In this document: piece by piece, positions 9,482 to 19,189 of the stretch
How the letters are laid out: each line of letters starts with the position of its first letter
How positions within the stretch are numbered: position 1 is the stretch's first letter
Assembly: GCF_029212375.1 (NCBI RefSeq)
Contig: NZ_JARGNU010000016.1
Coordinates: forward strand, 1 to 64,000
Source: Zhongshania sp.
GTDB taxonomy: Bacteria > Pseudomonadota > Gammaproteobacteria > Pseudomonadales > Spongiibacteraceae
DNA: 64,000 nucleotides
Direction of reading: 5' to 3'
Made by a program: the position numbers and the translations under genes
Notes under the pieces: generated by a model
What the model was told of the DNA's origin: nothing
Seen by the model: only the letters and a program-made list of their open reading frames with translations
Database searches by the model: none

Positions 9482-10861
9482 CTACTTCGATGTAAGTTTA
9501 ACCATCATCTTCGAATAGCCTTTTACAAAGTTAGACTGCACATACTCGGGCTCGCCAACCACTTCGATTTTATCGAATCTCGCTAACAATTCTTCCCACA
9601 GTATACGTAACTGCAACTCAGCAAGACGATTACCCATACAGCGATGCACGCCAAAGCCAAAGGAAAGGTGGTTACGTGCGCCTTTACGATCCACGATAAA
9701 CTCATCAGGCCGCTCAATCGCGCGCTCGTCTCTGTTGCCAGAGGCATACCACATTACGACCTTGTCACCCTTTTTGATGGTTTTGCCATTTAGCTCTACA
9801 TCCTGCTTCGCGATACGACGCATATACGCCAGCGGCGTTTGCCAGCGGATAATTTCTGACACCATGTTCGGAATCAAGCTAGGATCGTTCTTCAGCTTAG
9901 TAAACTCGTCAGGGAAGCGATTCAAGGCAAGAACACCACCGGACATCGAGTTACGGGTGGTGTCATTACCACCAACAATTAAGAGAACTAAATTACCAAG
10001 GAACTCCATCGGCTTATTAATCAGATCCTTAGTATCTGGATTATTCTGTAACATACCGATCAGATCAAAACCTACTTCGCCACCAGCAGCAATCTTTTCC
10101 TCTTTAACGCGCCAAAGTTGAGAAAAATGCTTGGCCATATCCCTCATGCCCTCGAACAGCTCGTCGGTATTGGTCGAGCCGCCAGTCATCTCGGCACCGC
10201 CGCCAGCCAAATCTGACCAATAAACAAGTTTTCGACGCTCCTCGTAAGGGAAGTCCAGCAGTGTTGCTAGCATTCTGGCAGTCAGCTCGATAGAGACATC
10301 CTCTACCCAGTCAAACGGCGTATCTAGCGGCAGCTGATCTAGGACCTCTTGAGTACGACTGCGAATCAGACCCTCCATTTCTTTGAGATTCTTCGGTGCC
10401 ACAACACCCTGCACAGCTTGACGCTGCACATCGTGCTTAGGTGGATCCATGGCGATAAACATCTCAAGTGCGAGCTCTTTCGGCGTAGCGCCAATAATGA
10501 TAAACGGTTCGGCAGAAAAGAGGTCGTGATGTTTATCTACGTAGACAATGTCGTCATAACGCGTGATCGACCAAAACGGTCCGAATGGACTTTTTTTCTG
10601 ATAATGAACTGGGCATTCATCGCGCAATCGCTTGAAATACGACTCCCAACGATTTTGCTTAAACAGAAATGGATTACTAACGTCAATCTCGTCGATCGCC
10701 AGCGTTGACACTTCAGGAACAGGTGCTTCTACAAACTCCGGGAATTTAGTGTACATACCTAGCTTATTTTTAGCCTTGTACAGCATATGACCGGCTTTAA
10801 TTTGTAAGTGCATCGGGACGCTTGCGGCGCCCTTTTCAGCAACCAAATCAACAATTTTCAT
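9482..10861 (-). CDS. Cytochrome P450 of the CYP153 family (terminal alkane / fatty-acid hydroxylase)
   Basis: 459 aa soluble bacterial P450. Seen in order: N-terminal extension, I-helix oxygen-activation motif VGGNDTTRNS, K-helix SEIIRW (ExxR), and heme-binding loop FGFGVHRCMGNRLAE with its cysteine ligand. The I-helix to heme region matches CYP153A enzymes of Marinobacter and Alcanivorax closely as I recall them. CYP153 enzymes hydroxylate alkanes or fatty acids at the terminal carbon using a ferredoxin and a reductase. I chose the ATG at 10861, not 10882, because AGGTGG lies 7 bases before it. A 2Fe-2S ferredoxin gene is directly upstream; no ferredoxin reductase is in the window. Confidence 0.93.
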   Translation of the reverse strand: MKIVDLVAEKGAASVPMHLQIKAGHMLYKAKNKLGMYTKFPEFVEAPVPEVSTLAIDEIDVSNPFLFKQNRWESYFKRLRDECPVHYQKKSPFGPFWSITRYDDIVYVDKHHDLFSAEPFIIIGATPKELALEMFIAMDPPKHDVQRQAVQGVVAPKNLKEMEGLIRSRTQEVLDQLPLDTPFDWVEDVSIELTARMLATLLDFPYEERRKLVYWSDLAGGGAEMTGGSTNTDELFEGMRDMAKHFSQLWRVKEEKIAAGGEVGFDLIGMLQNNPDTKDLINKPMEFLGNLVLLIVGGNDTTRNSMSGGVLALNRFPDEFTKLKNDPSLIPNMVSEIIRWQTPLAYMRRIAKQDVELNGKTIKKGDKVVMWYASGNRDERAIERPDEFIVDRKGARNHLSFGFGVHRCMGNRLAELQLRILWEELLARFDKIEVVGEPEYVQSNFVKGYSKMMVKLTSK

Positions 10862-10911
10862 AGTATTTCCACCTATTCGCATTATTCGTTGAGTATTATT
10901 TTTGTACTTTT

Positions 10912-11232
10912 TTACATCTGAAATTCAGGCAAGCGCGCAACCATGCCATCCATCCCATCAGTGGTGATAATCTGGCAAGCAAGCCTGGAGGTTTCACTAC
11001 GCTCGGGAGTCAGATCTAACATTTGTAATTCATCCTCGGTCGCGCCGCCGGTAATATTGACAGCACCACCTTCAATAATTACATGACAGGTACCGCAGGC
11101 GCACACGCCACCGCAATCAGCGTCAATACCTGGAATTCCATTATCCAAGGCAATTTGCATCAAGGACTTACCGGCCTCAAAATCTACTATGTGTTCAGTG
11201 CCATTGTGCTCAATAAAAGTAATACTTCCCAT
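10912..11232 (-). CDS. 2Fe-2S ferredoxin, adrenodoxin/putidaredoxin type
   Basis: 106 aa. The cluster motif C-x5-C-x2-C appears as DCGGVCACGTC, with the fourth cysteine in RLACQI. It should carry electrons to the CYP153 hydroxylase encoded 50 bases downstream in the same direction. The ATG at 11232 is preferred over the upstream in-frame start at 11265 because AAGGAG lies four to five bases before it and the protein then begins like its family (MGSITFIEHNG). Confidence 0.93.
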   Translation of the reverse strand: MGSITFIEHNGTEHIVDFEAGKSLMQIALDNGIPGIDADCGGVCACGTCHVIIEGGAVNITGGATEDELQMLDLTPERSETSRLACQIITTDGMDGMVARLPEFQM

Positions 11233-11382
11233 AGCGCTCTCCTTCGCAAAGCTGTTTGGCCGCATTAACTACTTGTACCCCAACCTTTTCGCACAAGCAG
11301 AAAATGCCCCAGGCAATATTTACGACTTAAATTTTATTAAATAATGTGACCATAAAATAATTATTTATAACGAAATTGCTCA

Positions 11383-13905
11383 TTAAAATTTATAGGTCGC
11401 ATCCACACCAAAGGTCCGCGGCGGACCTGCCTGGAAATAGTCGAATCCAAATCCAGCCTGAAGATTGATCGCATAACCATCATACTCTTCGTCTGTAAGG
11501 TTTTTGGCCCAGATGGAAACCGAGTAATTTTCATTGATTCCGCGCCAGGTCATACGAGTATTCACCAATGCATAGGCATCTTGTTTGATATTTTCATATC
11601 CGCCTTTATCGTTATAAGCGCTATACCACTGCTTATCCTGATAATTAGCATTAACATTCCAACTGAGATAGCCGCGATCGCCATTGTAAAGCTCGTAATC
11701 AATTGAGATATTACCGCTGACTTTAGGAGCCGAAATCAGCTCATTACCAGCTAAGTCAACTTCGTCATCTGGGTTGTTAAGGGTTTGGGTGTCTGACAAG
11801 GTCAGCTCGGTATACTCGGTATCAAGATAGCCAAGCCCCATCATCAACATTAACTTTTCTGTAGCGGCAAACATAATCTCAGCTTCTAAGCCTGCAATAG
11901 TAGAGCCACCGGCATTTTCCAAAAAGTTGGATACACCAACAACGTTGATAAACTGCTGATCTTTATAATCGTATAAAAAGGCTGCGGCATTAACACGAGC
12001 ACGCTGATCATAAAAATCAGATTTGAAACCTACTTCATAAGCATCTATGTACTCAGGTCTCGCATAGGCATCTTCGAAATCGCGCTCACGATAATAAACA
12101 CCGCCATTAAAATTACCGGAACGGAAGCCCTTGCTATAACTTGCGTACATCATGAAGTCGTCATTGAAACGATAATCTAAACCAAGCTTACCGGTAAATT
12201 CTTGTTCCTTTGCCGACATTGGCGTCGAGGAGTCTGTGGTATACGGTCCGTGGGTATAACCTACCTGCCCCGTTGCGAGAAGATCTTCTAATGTCACTTG
12301 CCCACTCAATAAATTTTCTAGAAACACATCGATTTCAGCAATACCGGCATCGCCACCAAGGTTCAGCGGTACAAAGGGCTCGTCATATCGACTAGTATTA
12401 CCAGGAACATATGTACCGCGCGGGCTACCATCGTAACCTTCTCTAGATATATTAAGGTAGGCAAGGTCAATTTCGTCGACGGTATAGCGAATACCAAAGT
12501 CGATTCCAAAGTCTGCGGTTACGTCAAAACGAAGCTGTGTATACGCCGCATAACTTGCCTTGTCCGTTATCATCTTCTGGTCAATTTGGCCAAAATCGAG
12601 TAGATATGGGTAAAATCCAACTGCGCCCGGATACGTGACTGCCACCCGAAGATCGGGCGCGGTCTCGTAAATTGCGTATTCATTAAGCATATCCATTTCT
12701 TCTTCGGCATAATATACACCGCCGATAAAATTGAATATGCCATCATAATTGCTGGAAATTCGAAAATCTTGGCTGAATGCCGTTGTATCTACAGCCCAAC
12801 GAATCTCAAGCAATCCTTCTGGCGACCCGTCAGTATTCTGTTTCTGAGCATAGTCGGAAATACCTATTGAAGAAATGCTTGTAAAGGTGTGACTTTCACC
12901 AACAAACTCAAGTTTGTTTACTAACATATCGGAATTAACAATAAGTGGCCCCGTAAAGTTATCTTCCACTTCATGATGTCCCAGATTTTGGGACGACGCT
13001 GAGTATCCAGTGTTATCCATATACCCGCTGCTTACATCACCTTGAAGTAAAGGACCAACAACACCACCTACCGCACCAATAAGACCAGCTCCGCCATTAA
13101 TAAGATCGCCACGGGGCTCATTCCTAGACGCATTTGCCATTGAATCATTTTGGCCATGGGTTAACTTAAGCACATTATTTAAATTTTCAGATATCTGCCA
13201 ATTGAGTGTTAAACGCAAAGCCTGAAAATCGATTGATGATAAATTAGGGCCGCCTAAACGATTTTCAGTGTAGCCGCTATTCCGTGAAAACGAATATGCA
13301 ATACGCGCAGCCAATGTCTCATCGATCAGCGTACCTTCAACACCCAAATCACCGACCCTAGAGTCATAATTGCCAGCCCCGAGCTTAGCGTTTACATGTA
13401 AACCGTCATCAATCATCGGCGTTCTAGTAATGATATTAATTGCACCGCCGGTGGTGTTCTTCCCATAGAGGGTGCCTTGTGGTCCGCGCAAAACTTCGAG
13501 ACGGTCGACGTCGAAAAAGTTCATACCATGAGTATAGACCGCACCCATATATGACTCGTCGGAATAGACACCAATCGGGCTAGCCTGATTAGAACTGTAA
13601 TCCGACATGCTAACCCCCCTTATTGCAAAGATAGGCTGCACCTCGCCAAAAGGGCCGCTGACTTGCATATTAGGTACTTGCGCAGATATATCATTTGCAC
13701 TCGCGAAACCGAATTTTTCTAACGAATCAGAAGTCATACCGGTAATCGCAACAGGAGTATCCTGCGTACTCTCCGAGCGCTTCTGCCCCGTAACAATCAC
13801 TTCCTCGAGCATTGGCGCGGCCAACGAAGTCATTGGTATATAACTTAGACTAGCTAAAGATGCACCTAACGTGATCTTTTTTAAGTAACTCTGAGATATG
13901 CGCAT
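11383..13905 (-). CDS. TonB-dependent outer-membrane receptor
   Basis: 840 aa. A signal peptide (residues 1-29, ending ...TSLAAP) precedes a plug domain that starts at LEEVIVTGQKRSES (TonB-box-like) and includes LRGPQGTLYGKNTTGGAINI. A 22-strand barrel follows, ending in an aromatic C-terminal residue (VDATYKF). Receptors of this subclass import large or poorly diffusing substrates with TonB energy. Placement between the ferredoxin/P450 pair and the dehydrogenases suggests uptake of the cluster's substrate (hydrocarbon, terpenoid or steroid-like), but that is inference. Divergent from the aldehyde dehydrogenase gene. Confidence 0.92.
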   Translation of the reverse strand: MRISQSYLKKITLGASLASLSYIPMTSLAAPMLEEVIVTGQKRSESTQDTPVAITGMTSDSLEKFGFASANDISAQVPNMQVSGPFGEVQPIFAIRGVSMSDYSSNQASPIGVYSDESYMGAVYTHGMNFFDVDRLEVLRGPQGTLYGKNTTGGAINIITRTPMIDDGLHVNAKLGAGNYDSRVGDLGVEGTLIDETLAARIAYSFSRNSGYTENRLGGPNLSSIDFQALRLTLNWQISENLNNVLKLTHGQNDSMANASRNEPRGDLINGGAGLIGAVGGVVGPLLQGDVSSGYMDNTGYSASSQNLGHHEVEDNFTGPLIVNSDMLVNKLEFVGESHTFTSISSIGISDYAQKQNTDGSPEGLLEIRWAVDTTAFSQDFRISSNYDGIFNFIGGVYYAEEEMDMLNEYAIYETAPDLRVAVTYPGAVGFYPYLLDFGQIDQKMITDKASYAAYTQLRFDVTADFGIDFGIRYTVDEIDLAYLNISREGYDGSPRGTYVPGNTSRYDEPFVPLNLGGDAGIAEIDVFLENLLSGQVTLEDLLATGQVGYTHGPYTTDSSTPMSAKEQEFTGKLGLDYRFNDDFMMYASYSKGFRSGNFNGGVYYRERDFEDAYARPEYIDAYEVGFKSDFYDQRARVNAAAFLYDYKDQQFINVVGVSNFLENAGGSTIAGLEAEIMFAATEKLMLMMGLGYLDTEYTELTLSDTQTLNNPDDEVDLAGNELISAPKVSGNISIDYELYNGDRGYLSWNVNANYQDKQWYSAYNDKGGYENIKQDAYALVNTRMTWRGINENYSVSIWAKNLTDEEYDGYAINLQAGFGFDYFQAGPPRTFGVDATYKF

Positions 13906-14092
13906 TTAATTATTATCCCCTCTAACACTATCGATTAAGTGCACATAATCCACCAAAAGCAATCTCACGTCTTTTCCGATGCGGACAACTTTTTGGCAAA
14001 TTAGGACAGCCGCATTGGCAATGCTCAAATGACAAAAAAACGTCCTAAAAAGCCAATACCAATCAACACTAAACATCAATAATCAGTTCAAA

Positions 14093-14188
14093 CAAATAAA
14101 CAAATAAACAAATAAACAAATAAACAAATAAACAAATAAACAAATAAACAAATAAATAAATAAACAAATAAATAAATAAATAAATAAA
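14093..14188 (+). repeat. Microsatellite-like tandem repeat of CAAATAAA (12 units)
   Basis: Ninety-six bases made of twelve 8-bp units: nine CAAATAAA and three TAAATAAA, itself a period-4 AAAY pattern. It ends 38 bases before the aldehyde dehydrogenase start codon, between that gene and the divergent TonB receptor gene (spacer 13906-14226). Copy-number changes here would alter promoter spacing. Rest of the spacer is AT-rich without other clear features. Confidence 0.95.
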
Positions 14189-14226
14189 ACATTTATATCC
14201 ATACAGACCAACATCAAGGACATTAA

Positions 14227-15747
14227 ATGAACAACGCCCATGAATTACCGCTTTATCATCACATCATTAACGGCGATATAGTAAAGCCAAACTCTGGTCA
14301 CTATATTGACGTGCATTGTCCTGCCACAGGCAATCTAATAGCGAAAACCGCCGATGGCGATGCGACCGATGTAGACCTCGCGGTAAACGCAGCCAGCCGT
14401 GCATTGAAAAGTACAGATTGGCGCAATATTAGCGTAACCGCGCGTTCCAAATTGCTGTATCAAATCGGTAACACGGTATTAGCGAATGCCCAAGAGCTAG
14501 CTATTCTAGAGGTTCAAGCCTCCGGCGGAACGATCAAGCGGGTAATGGGACTAGATATCTTGGCCATCGCCGATTTATTTTTCACTCTTGCCGAGTCCAT
14601 CAAAAACTACCCATTTATCGAAAACCTTTCACCAAAGATTTTGCCAGAACAAGTTCACACCATGGTCGTCAAAGAACCTGTTGGCGTCTGCGGCATTATT
14701 ACCGCGTGGAACTTTCCGCTTCTTTTACTTTCTTGGAAAATAGCCCCAGCCTTAGCCGCGGGTAACACCGTAGTCGTAAAAGCATCGGAATTAACACCAA
14801 CATCGACATTTCGTTTAATTGAGTTAATAAATCAATTTTTACCGGCTGGTGTGTTGAATCTAGTAAGTGGTACAGGCATAAACGTGGGTGACGCGCTGGT
14901 CAAACACCCCAAAGTAAATAAAATATCTTTCACAGGCTCCACTCAAACAGGTAGAAACATTCAAGTTGCAGCAGCCGCCACGCTAAAGCGAGTCACCCTT
15001 GAGCTCGGTGGTAAAGGGGCAGCTATCGTAATGCCTGACGCCAATATCGACTTGGTCGCACATGGCGCACTGTTCGGCATCATGATGAACTCTGGGCAGG
15101 CGTGTGAATCAGCTAGTCGACTAATTGTCCATGTCGATATTCACGATGAACTCATCGCCAAAATGAAGACCCTAGCCGAGAAAATAGTTGTCGGCAATCC
15201 ACTCGACCCTGCAACTGGCATGGGCCCTATTGTTTCCGAGCAACAGTTTAATCGAATTGAAGCCTATCTTAGGTCAGCGCAAGAGCAAGGCGCCCACATC
15301 ATTACCGGAGGAAAGCGCAAGATTGTCGCGGGCTTCGAAAATGGCTATTTCCTTGAGCCAACTATTCTCAGCAATTGCCAGAACGACATGAAACACGCCT
15401 GTGAAGAAATCTTCGGGCCAGTAGTGTCGATCATAAAATTTACCGAGCTCGACGAAGCCATAAACATCGCAAACGATTCAATATACGGGCTATCGGCCGG
15501 CATCTGGACCGAGGACATCATTGGCGCCCAAGCCGTTGCTCGCCAACTCGAAGCTGGCTCAGTTTGGATAAATGACTGGCACATGATGCGTACAGACGCA
15601 CCCTTTGGCGGAATGAAGCAAAGCGGCTATGGTCGGGAGATGAGTCATAACAGCCTAAACTCGTATACAGAATTGAAATCGATTTCGACAGCGTTTGAAC
15701 GCGACCCAAGTAAAAAATCAACTTACCACTTGGTCCATACGTTTTAA
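14227..15747 (+). CDS. NAD(P)-dependent aldehyde dehydrogenase
   Basis: 506 aa member of the ALDH superfamily. Visible: cofactor region ITAWNFPLLLLSWKIAPALAAGN, the glycine turn FTGSTQTG, the general base in LELGGKG and the catalytic cysteine in MMNSGQACES, and the C-terminal EEIFGPV. It oxidises an aldehyde to an acid; next to an alcohol dehydrogenase and near CYP153 it fits the aldehyde step of terminal oxidation. The following alcohol dehydrogenase gene starts 48 bases later, probably one operon. Confidence 0.94.
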   Translation: MNNAHELPLYHHIINGDIVKPNSGHYIDVHCPATGNLIAKTADGDATDVDLAVNAASRALKSTDWRNISVTARSKLLYQIGNTVLANAQELAILEVQASGGTIKRVMGLDILAIADLFFTLAESIKNYPFIENLSPKILPEQVHTMVVKEPVGVCGIITAWNFPLLLLSWKIAPALAAGNTVVVKASELTPTSTFRLIELINQFLPAGVLNLVSGTGINVGDALVKHPKVNKISFTGSTQTGRNIQVAAAATLKRVTLELGGKGAAIVMPDANIDLVAHGALFGIMMNSGQACESASRLIVHVDIHDELIAKMKTLAEKIVVGNPLDPATGMGPIVSEQQFNRIEAYLRSAQEQGAHIITGGKRKIVAGFENGYFLEPTILSNCQNDMKHACEEIFGPVVSIIKFTELDEAINIANDSIYGLSAGIWTEDIIGAQAVARQLEAGSVWINDWHMMRTDAPFGGMKQSGYGREMSHNSLNSYTELKSISTAFERDPSKKSTYHLVHTF

Positions 15748-15795
15748 GGTTCGCGACCCAGCTAATTGAACGCTAATTATTAATAGGATACCAGC

Positions 15796-16986
15796 ATGTC
15801 TAGCTCACATTACTATCAGTACAATATGCGCAGCACGATTCATTGCGCCGCAGGCTCCGTTATTCGCATTCCAGCACTATTTGAAGGCATGGGTGCCAAA
15901 AGAGTTGTGCTATTTAGCGATATTGGCCTCGAACAGGCCGGCATTGTAGACCAAATAAAAGCAGTATTCGCCAGCTGCTCTAGCAATAAAGCCGTGCTAG
16001 TAGGCGTTTATACCGGCATAAGCCAAGACGCAGCCTGCCAATCCGTAAACGCTGCAACTGCTTATGCTAGGTCCGTGGCGGCCGATGCCATTCTGGCAGT
16101 GGGTGGCGGCAGTGTTCTAGATGCCTCAAAAGGCGTCAAATACTCCCTTCAACACGGGGCAACAGATATCGCCGACTTACTTCAAAGCGGGATTAAAATT
16201 GATGCATGGCCAAGCTGCCAGCACTCGGGGATCCCTCATATCGGCGTCCCTACCACTGCAGGCACAGGGGCAGAGGTTTCACCAGTAGCGGTGTTCTACA
16301 ATGAAGCCTTAGGCATTAAAACCAACCTTGTCGCGCCTTTTCTAGAGCCCGACATGGCGGTACTAGACGGCAATCTGTGTTTAGGACTACCGGACTTCCT
16401 CACGGCAGCCACGGGAATGGATGCTCTAACACACGCACTGGAGGCTGTCGCCTCGCCAACTGCGAATGCCATGACGGACGCTCACGCATTTCATGCCGCA
16501 CAAATGATCGTCGAAAATTTGCCCAAGGTAATCGATAATGGCAAGGACGTGGTTGCGCGCTCAAATATGTTACAAGCGAGCAGCCTAGCAATCGACGCCT
16601 TCGGCGGTAGCCTAAACGCAATTCCCATTCACAACTGCGCCCACGCATTCGGCGGCATGTTCCACATTCCCCACGGCGACGCCAACGCCGCGCTCCTCCC
16701 CGTCGTAATGGAAGCTTGTCCTGAATTTTATGCAGGCAAAGGGCAGCGGCTCGCCAAAGCACTCAATCTTTCTCAAAATGGTAACGACCAAGAACTATTG
16801 GGCAATTGCATTAAGTTCTTAAAAGACTTCCAACAACGCATAGGTTGTACAACCAACTTTAAGCGCTGGGAGGTCAACCAAGATAAGCAAGATGCTATTT
16901 ACCATGCGATTGCATCTGACCCTGCCGCAATGTTTTACAGTATATCCCCTGCCGCAATGGCTAAAATAGTTCACGCGGTATGCTGA
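15796..16986 (+). CDS. Iron-containing (group III) alcohol dehydrogenase
   Basis: 396 aa. The NAD(P) site GGGSVLDASKG, the segment GTGAEVSP and the metal-binding residues in MDALTHALEA and HNCAHAFGGMFHIPHG are all present. It interconverts alcohol and aldehyde with NAD(P) and a divalent metal. Downstream of an aldehyde dehydrogenase in the same direction, it would supply that enzyme with aldehyde made from the primary alcohol released by CYP153. The physiological substrate is not shown by the sequence. Confidence 0.93.
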   Translation: MSSSHYYQYNMRSTIHCAAGSVIRIPALFEGMGAKRVVLFSDIGLEQAGIVDQIKAVFASCSSNKAVLVGVYTGISQDAACQSVNAATAYARSVAADAILAVGGGSVLDASKGVKYSLQHGATDIADLLQSGIKIDAWPSCQHSGIPHIGVPTTAGTGAEVSPVAVFYNEALGIKTNLVAPFLEPDMAVLDGNLCLGLPDFLTAATGMDALTHALEAVASPTANAMTDAHAFHAAQMIVENLPKVIDNGKDVVARSNMLQASSLAIDAFGGSLNAIPIHNCAHAFGGMFHIPHGDANAALLPVVMEACPEFYAGKGQRLAKALNLSQNGNDQELLGNCIKFLKDFQQRIGCTTNFKRWEVNQDKQDAIYHAIASDPAAMFYSISPAAMAKIVHAVC

Positions 16987-17082
16987 AGGGGATTAATTAA
17001 TAAAGCGTAATACGGGATGTATTAGCTTTCCCTGAGCATGGATGCTCGTAAAAACTTGTAACTTTCGATACCGGAGAAAATA

Positions 17083-17508
17083 ATGTTAAATAAACTACTT
17101 CCGTACTCCACTTTAGCCGCAGTGCTACTTACCGCACCATCATTTGTAAGCGCCCAAAGCTTAGGTCCGCTTCAGGGTATTACCGACACATTGGGGAGCC
17201 TGAGCGGGGGATTAGTGGTGACGCTAGTTGACCCACTCCAAGCAACCACCGCAGCCATGGGGTTAAATTCGTCACCGCTATTCAATATACTGCCAAATAA
17301 TCCATTACTAATCACTTATGATGTTCTATTAAAAGGGCCGGAAAATACTATCGTTATCAGCGATCTACTACAGGGCAACCTAATCATAAATAACGTTCTC
17401 TCCGGATTACCTGGTGGCGATGTAATACAGGCGACTTACAGTGAAAATTTAAAGCCATTTATTCCAACCCTTCCCCTAATCGATGGGCTGATTAATTCAC
17501 AACTTTAA
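17083..17508 (+). CDS. Small secreted protein of unknown function
   Basis: 141 aa with a clear signal peptide (LAAVLLTAPSFVSAQS, cleavage after about residue 24). The mature part is rich in Leu, Gly, Asn, Ser and Pro, has no cysteine, and contains repeated short hydrophobic LxG/IINNVLSGLPGG-like stretches. A GGAG site precedes the ATG by seven bases. I recognise no family. It sits after the alcohol dehydrogenase and before an AraC regulator, so a periplasmic or surface role in substrate handling is possible but not shown. Confidence 0.75.
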   Translation: MLNKLLPYSTLAAVLLTAPSFVSAQSLGPLQGITDTLGSLSGGLVVTLVDPLQATTAAMGLNSSPLFNILPNNPLLITYDVLLKGPENTIVISDLLQGNLIINNVLSGLPGGDVIQATYSENLKPFIPTLPLIDGLINSQL

Positions 17509-17522
17509 AACACCTTTCACCG

Positions 17523-17544
17523 CTCGCCCTTAAATGCGGGCGAG
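17523..17544 (+). terminator. Possible terminator hairpin after the small secreted protein
   Basis: Seven-base stem CTCGCCC / GGGCGAG with an 8-base loop, 15 bases after the stop codon. It lacks a T run, so it may be a processing hairpin or a Rho-aided end. Confidence 0.5.
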
Positions 17545-17762
17545 TGTTCCCGCGCTATATTTAGTTCGTCATACAGTAGCCCCCCGAAACCAATATAAAC
17601 AAACAGCACCAAAGCAGCCGTGCAGACAATGGGTAGCTCCCCCGCCTACACCGAAGTGCCACTCATTCCCTGAGTAGGAAACTCTGCATATTCTTGCTAT
17701 GCTCCGAGCAGATCAAAAACGTACCCACAACGATAACAATACCTATATACCTGTGAGACTCA

Positions 17763-18776
17763 ATGACTGCACGCGTACGGGCCAGCTGCCTAAATAATTT
17801 TGTATCCCTAATTGAGGAGCTACAAGGTAATGCTGAGGATTTATGCCTCAAAGCAGGTATAGATTACAGTCAACTAGATCAGGAAGACTATTTTTTCCCA
17901 TATCAAAGCTTTATCGACCTACTTGAGTTAAGTGCCACAAGCCTAAATCTACCCAATATTGGCTTACAACTTGCTATGCGACAGGATCACTCTATTCTTG
18001 GTCCAGTTGCTTTTTTAGCACTATCTGCGCACGATGTCAGGTCAGCATTAACAAGTGTAGGAAAATTTCTGTACCATTTCACCCCCGCCATTTCACTCAC
18101 ATTGAGAGAGAGTGAGGACCAGCCAAGCTATGCCTGCTTAGAGCTCGTCAACGCCAATAACAGCCGCCAGGCAGTAGAGCACGCTGTCGCTTGCACACTT
18201 CACATTATTCACCTGCTTACCGAAGGAAAATTTAAAGCGCGGGCCGTTCATTTCCGCCATTCAAAAATTGGTCCCGAAAAGCATTATCAAAGCGCGTTCA
18301 ATTGCCCAACGGTATTTAATCAAAAATATGATTCAATAGAGCTCGACACCGACTTTTTAGATATCGAATTGAGCTCCCACAACCCTCAGCTTCACGGTTT
18401 GGTATCCAGCTACCTCTCGATGGTAGAAATAGATTCCAACTCCACAAGTAAACCGAATTTATCGACCAGCAAGCAAGCTCGTCATTTAATTCAAAAACTG
18501 CTACCGACCGGCCAACTGTCACGCCCCGTAATTGCAGAAAACATGAAACTTCATGAACGTGCCCTGCACCGAAAATTGCAATCTGAAGGGTATACCTTTG
18601 AAGCACTTGTTGACGAAGTTAGGATTACTGAAGCTAAAAAACTTCTTGCGCACGACGCCATACCCATGTCACAAATAGCGGGTTTATTGGGGTACAACGA
18701 ACAAAGCTCATTTAATAGAGCGTTTAAACGCTGGTTTAATATGACGCCAAAACAATATTTGCAAAGCAAACCTTAG
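17763..18776 (+). CDS. AraC-family transcriptional regulator
   Basis: 337 aa of the same long AraC class as the regulator at 7175. The effector domain occupies residues about 20-200, and the DNA-binding domain the last 100, with MKLHERALHRKLQSEGYTF and PMSQIAGLLGYNEQSSFNRA as the two helix-turn-helix units and MTPKQYL at the end. It follows the dehydrogenase cluster in the same direction and is the best local candidate for its control. Effector unknown. Confidence 0.88.
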   Translation: MTARVRASCLNNFVSLIEELQGNAEDLCLKAGIDYSQLDQEDYFFPYQSFIDLLELSATSLNLPNIGLQLAMRQDHSILGPVAFLALSAHDVRSALTSVGKFLYHFTPAISLTLRESEDQPSYACLELVNANNSRQAVEHAVACTLHIIHLLTEGKFKARAVHFRHSKIGPEKHYQSAFNCPTVFNQKYDSIELDTDFLDIELSSHNPQLHGLVSSYLSMVEIDSNSTSKPNLSTSKQARHLIQKLLPTGQLSRPVIAENMKLHERALHRKLQSEGYTFEALVDEVRITEAKKLLAHDAIPMSQIAGLLGYNEQSSFNRAFKRWFNMTPKQYLQSKP

Positions 18777-18790
18777 GCTAAATTAAAGTT

Positions 18791-19189
18791 TCACTCTTTA
18801 ACCAAAAACTGCGCCCTAGCCATTGCTATAGGCGCAGCTTCATCTTCCTGCCACGCACTTATACTCACGTTAATCATTCGCCTACCGAGATAGACCAACT
18901 TGCAGCGCGAATGTGTAGCCACATACTTGCCTGCACGCACATAGTCCACCGCGAAATCGACCACCTTGGGAAATTTTTCACTGTTGCTATGCCGCAAGAC
19001 ATACATCATTGCCGACAACTCCATAAAACCAGCAATTGCCCCACCATGTAACGCTGGCAGTGTCGGGTTGCCGATATTGCTCTTTTTGGTCGGTAACAAA
19101 AAGCAATCGTTCTCCCCTCCCACTTGTATACCAAGCGTTTGCGCATAAGGAACTCGGTTAATAAGTTGATGCAATTCCAAATCATTCAT
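18791..19189 (-). CDS. PaaI/YdiI-type hotdog thioesterase (second of a pair)
   Basis: 132 aa hotdog-fold protein. The active-site region LPALHGGAIAGFMELSAMM carries the HGG motif typical of PaaI-like acyl-CoA thioesterases, followed by VDFAVDYVRAGK. The ATG at 19189 overlaps the upstream gene's stop (ATGAATGA); a GTG at 19201 is an alternative. It is co-transcribed with a second thioesterase. Such enzymes release free acids from acyl-CoA; the acyl group is unknown. Confidence 0.82.
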   Translation of the reverse strand: MNDLELHQLINRVPYAQTLGIQVGGENDCFLLPTKKSNIGNPTLPALHGGAIAGFMELSAMMYVLRHSNSEKFPKVVDFAVDYVRAGKYVATHSRCKLVYLGRRMINVSISAWQEDEAAPIAMARAQFLVKE

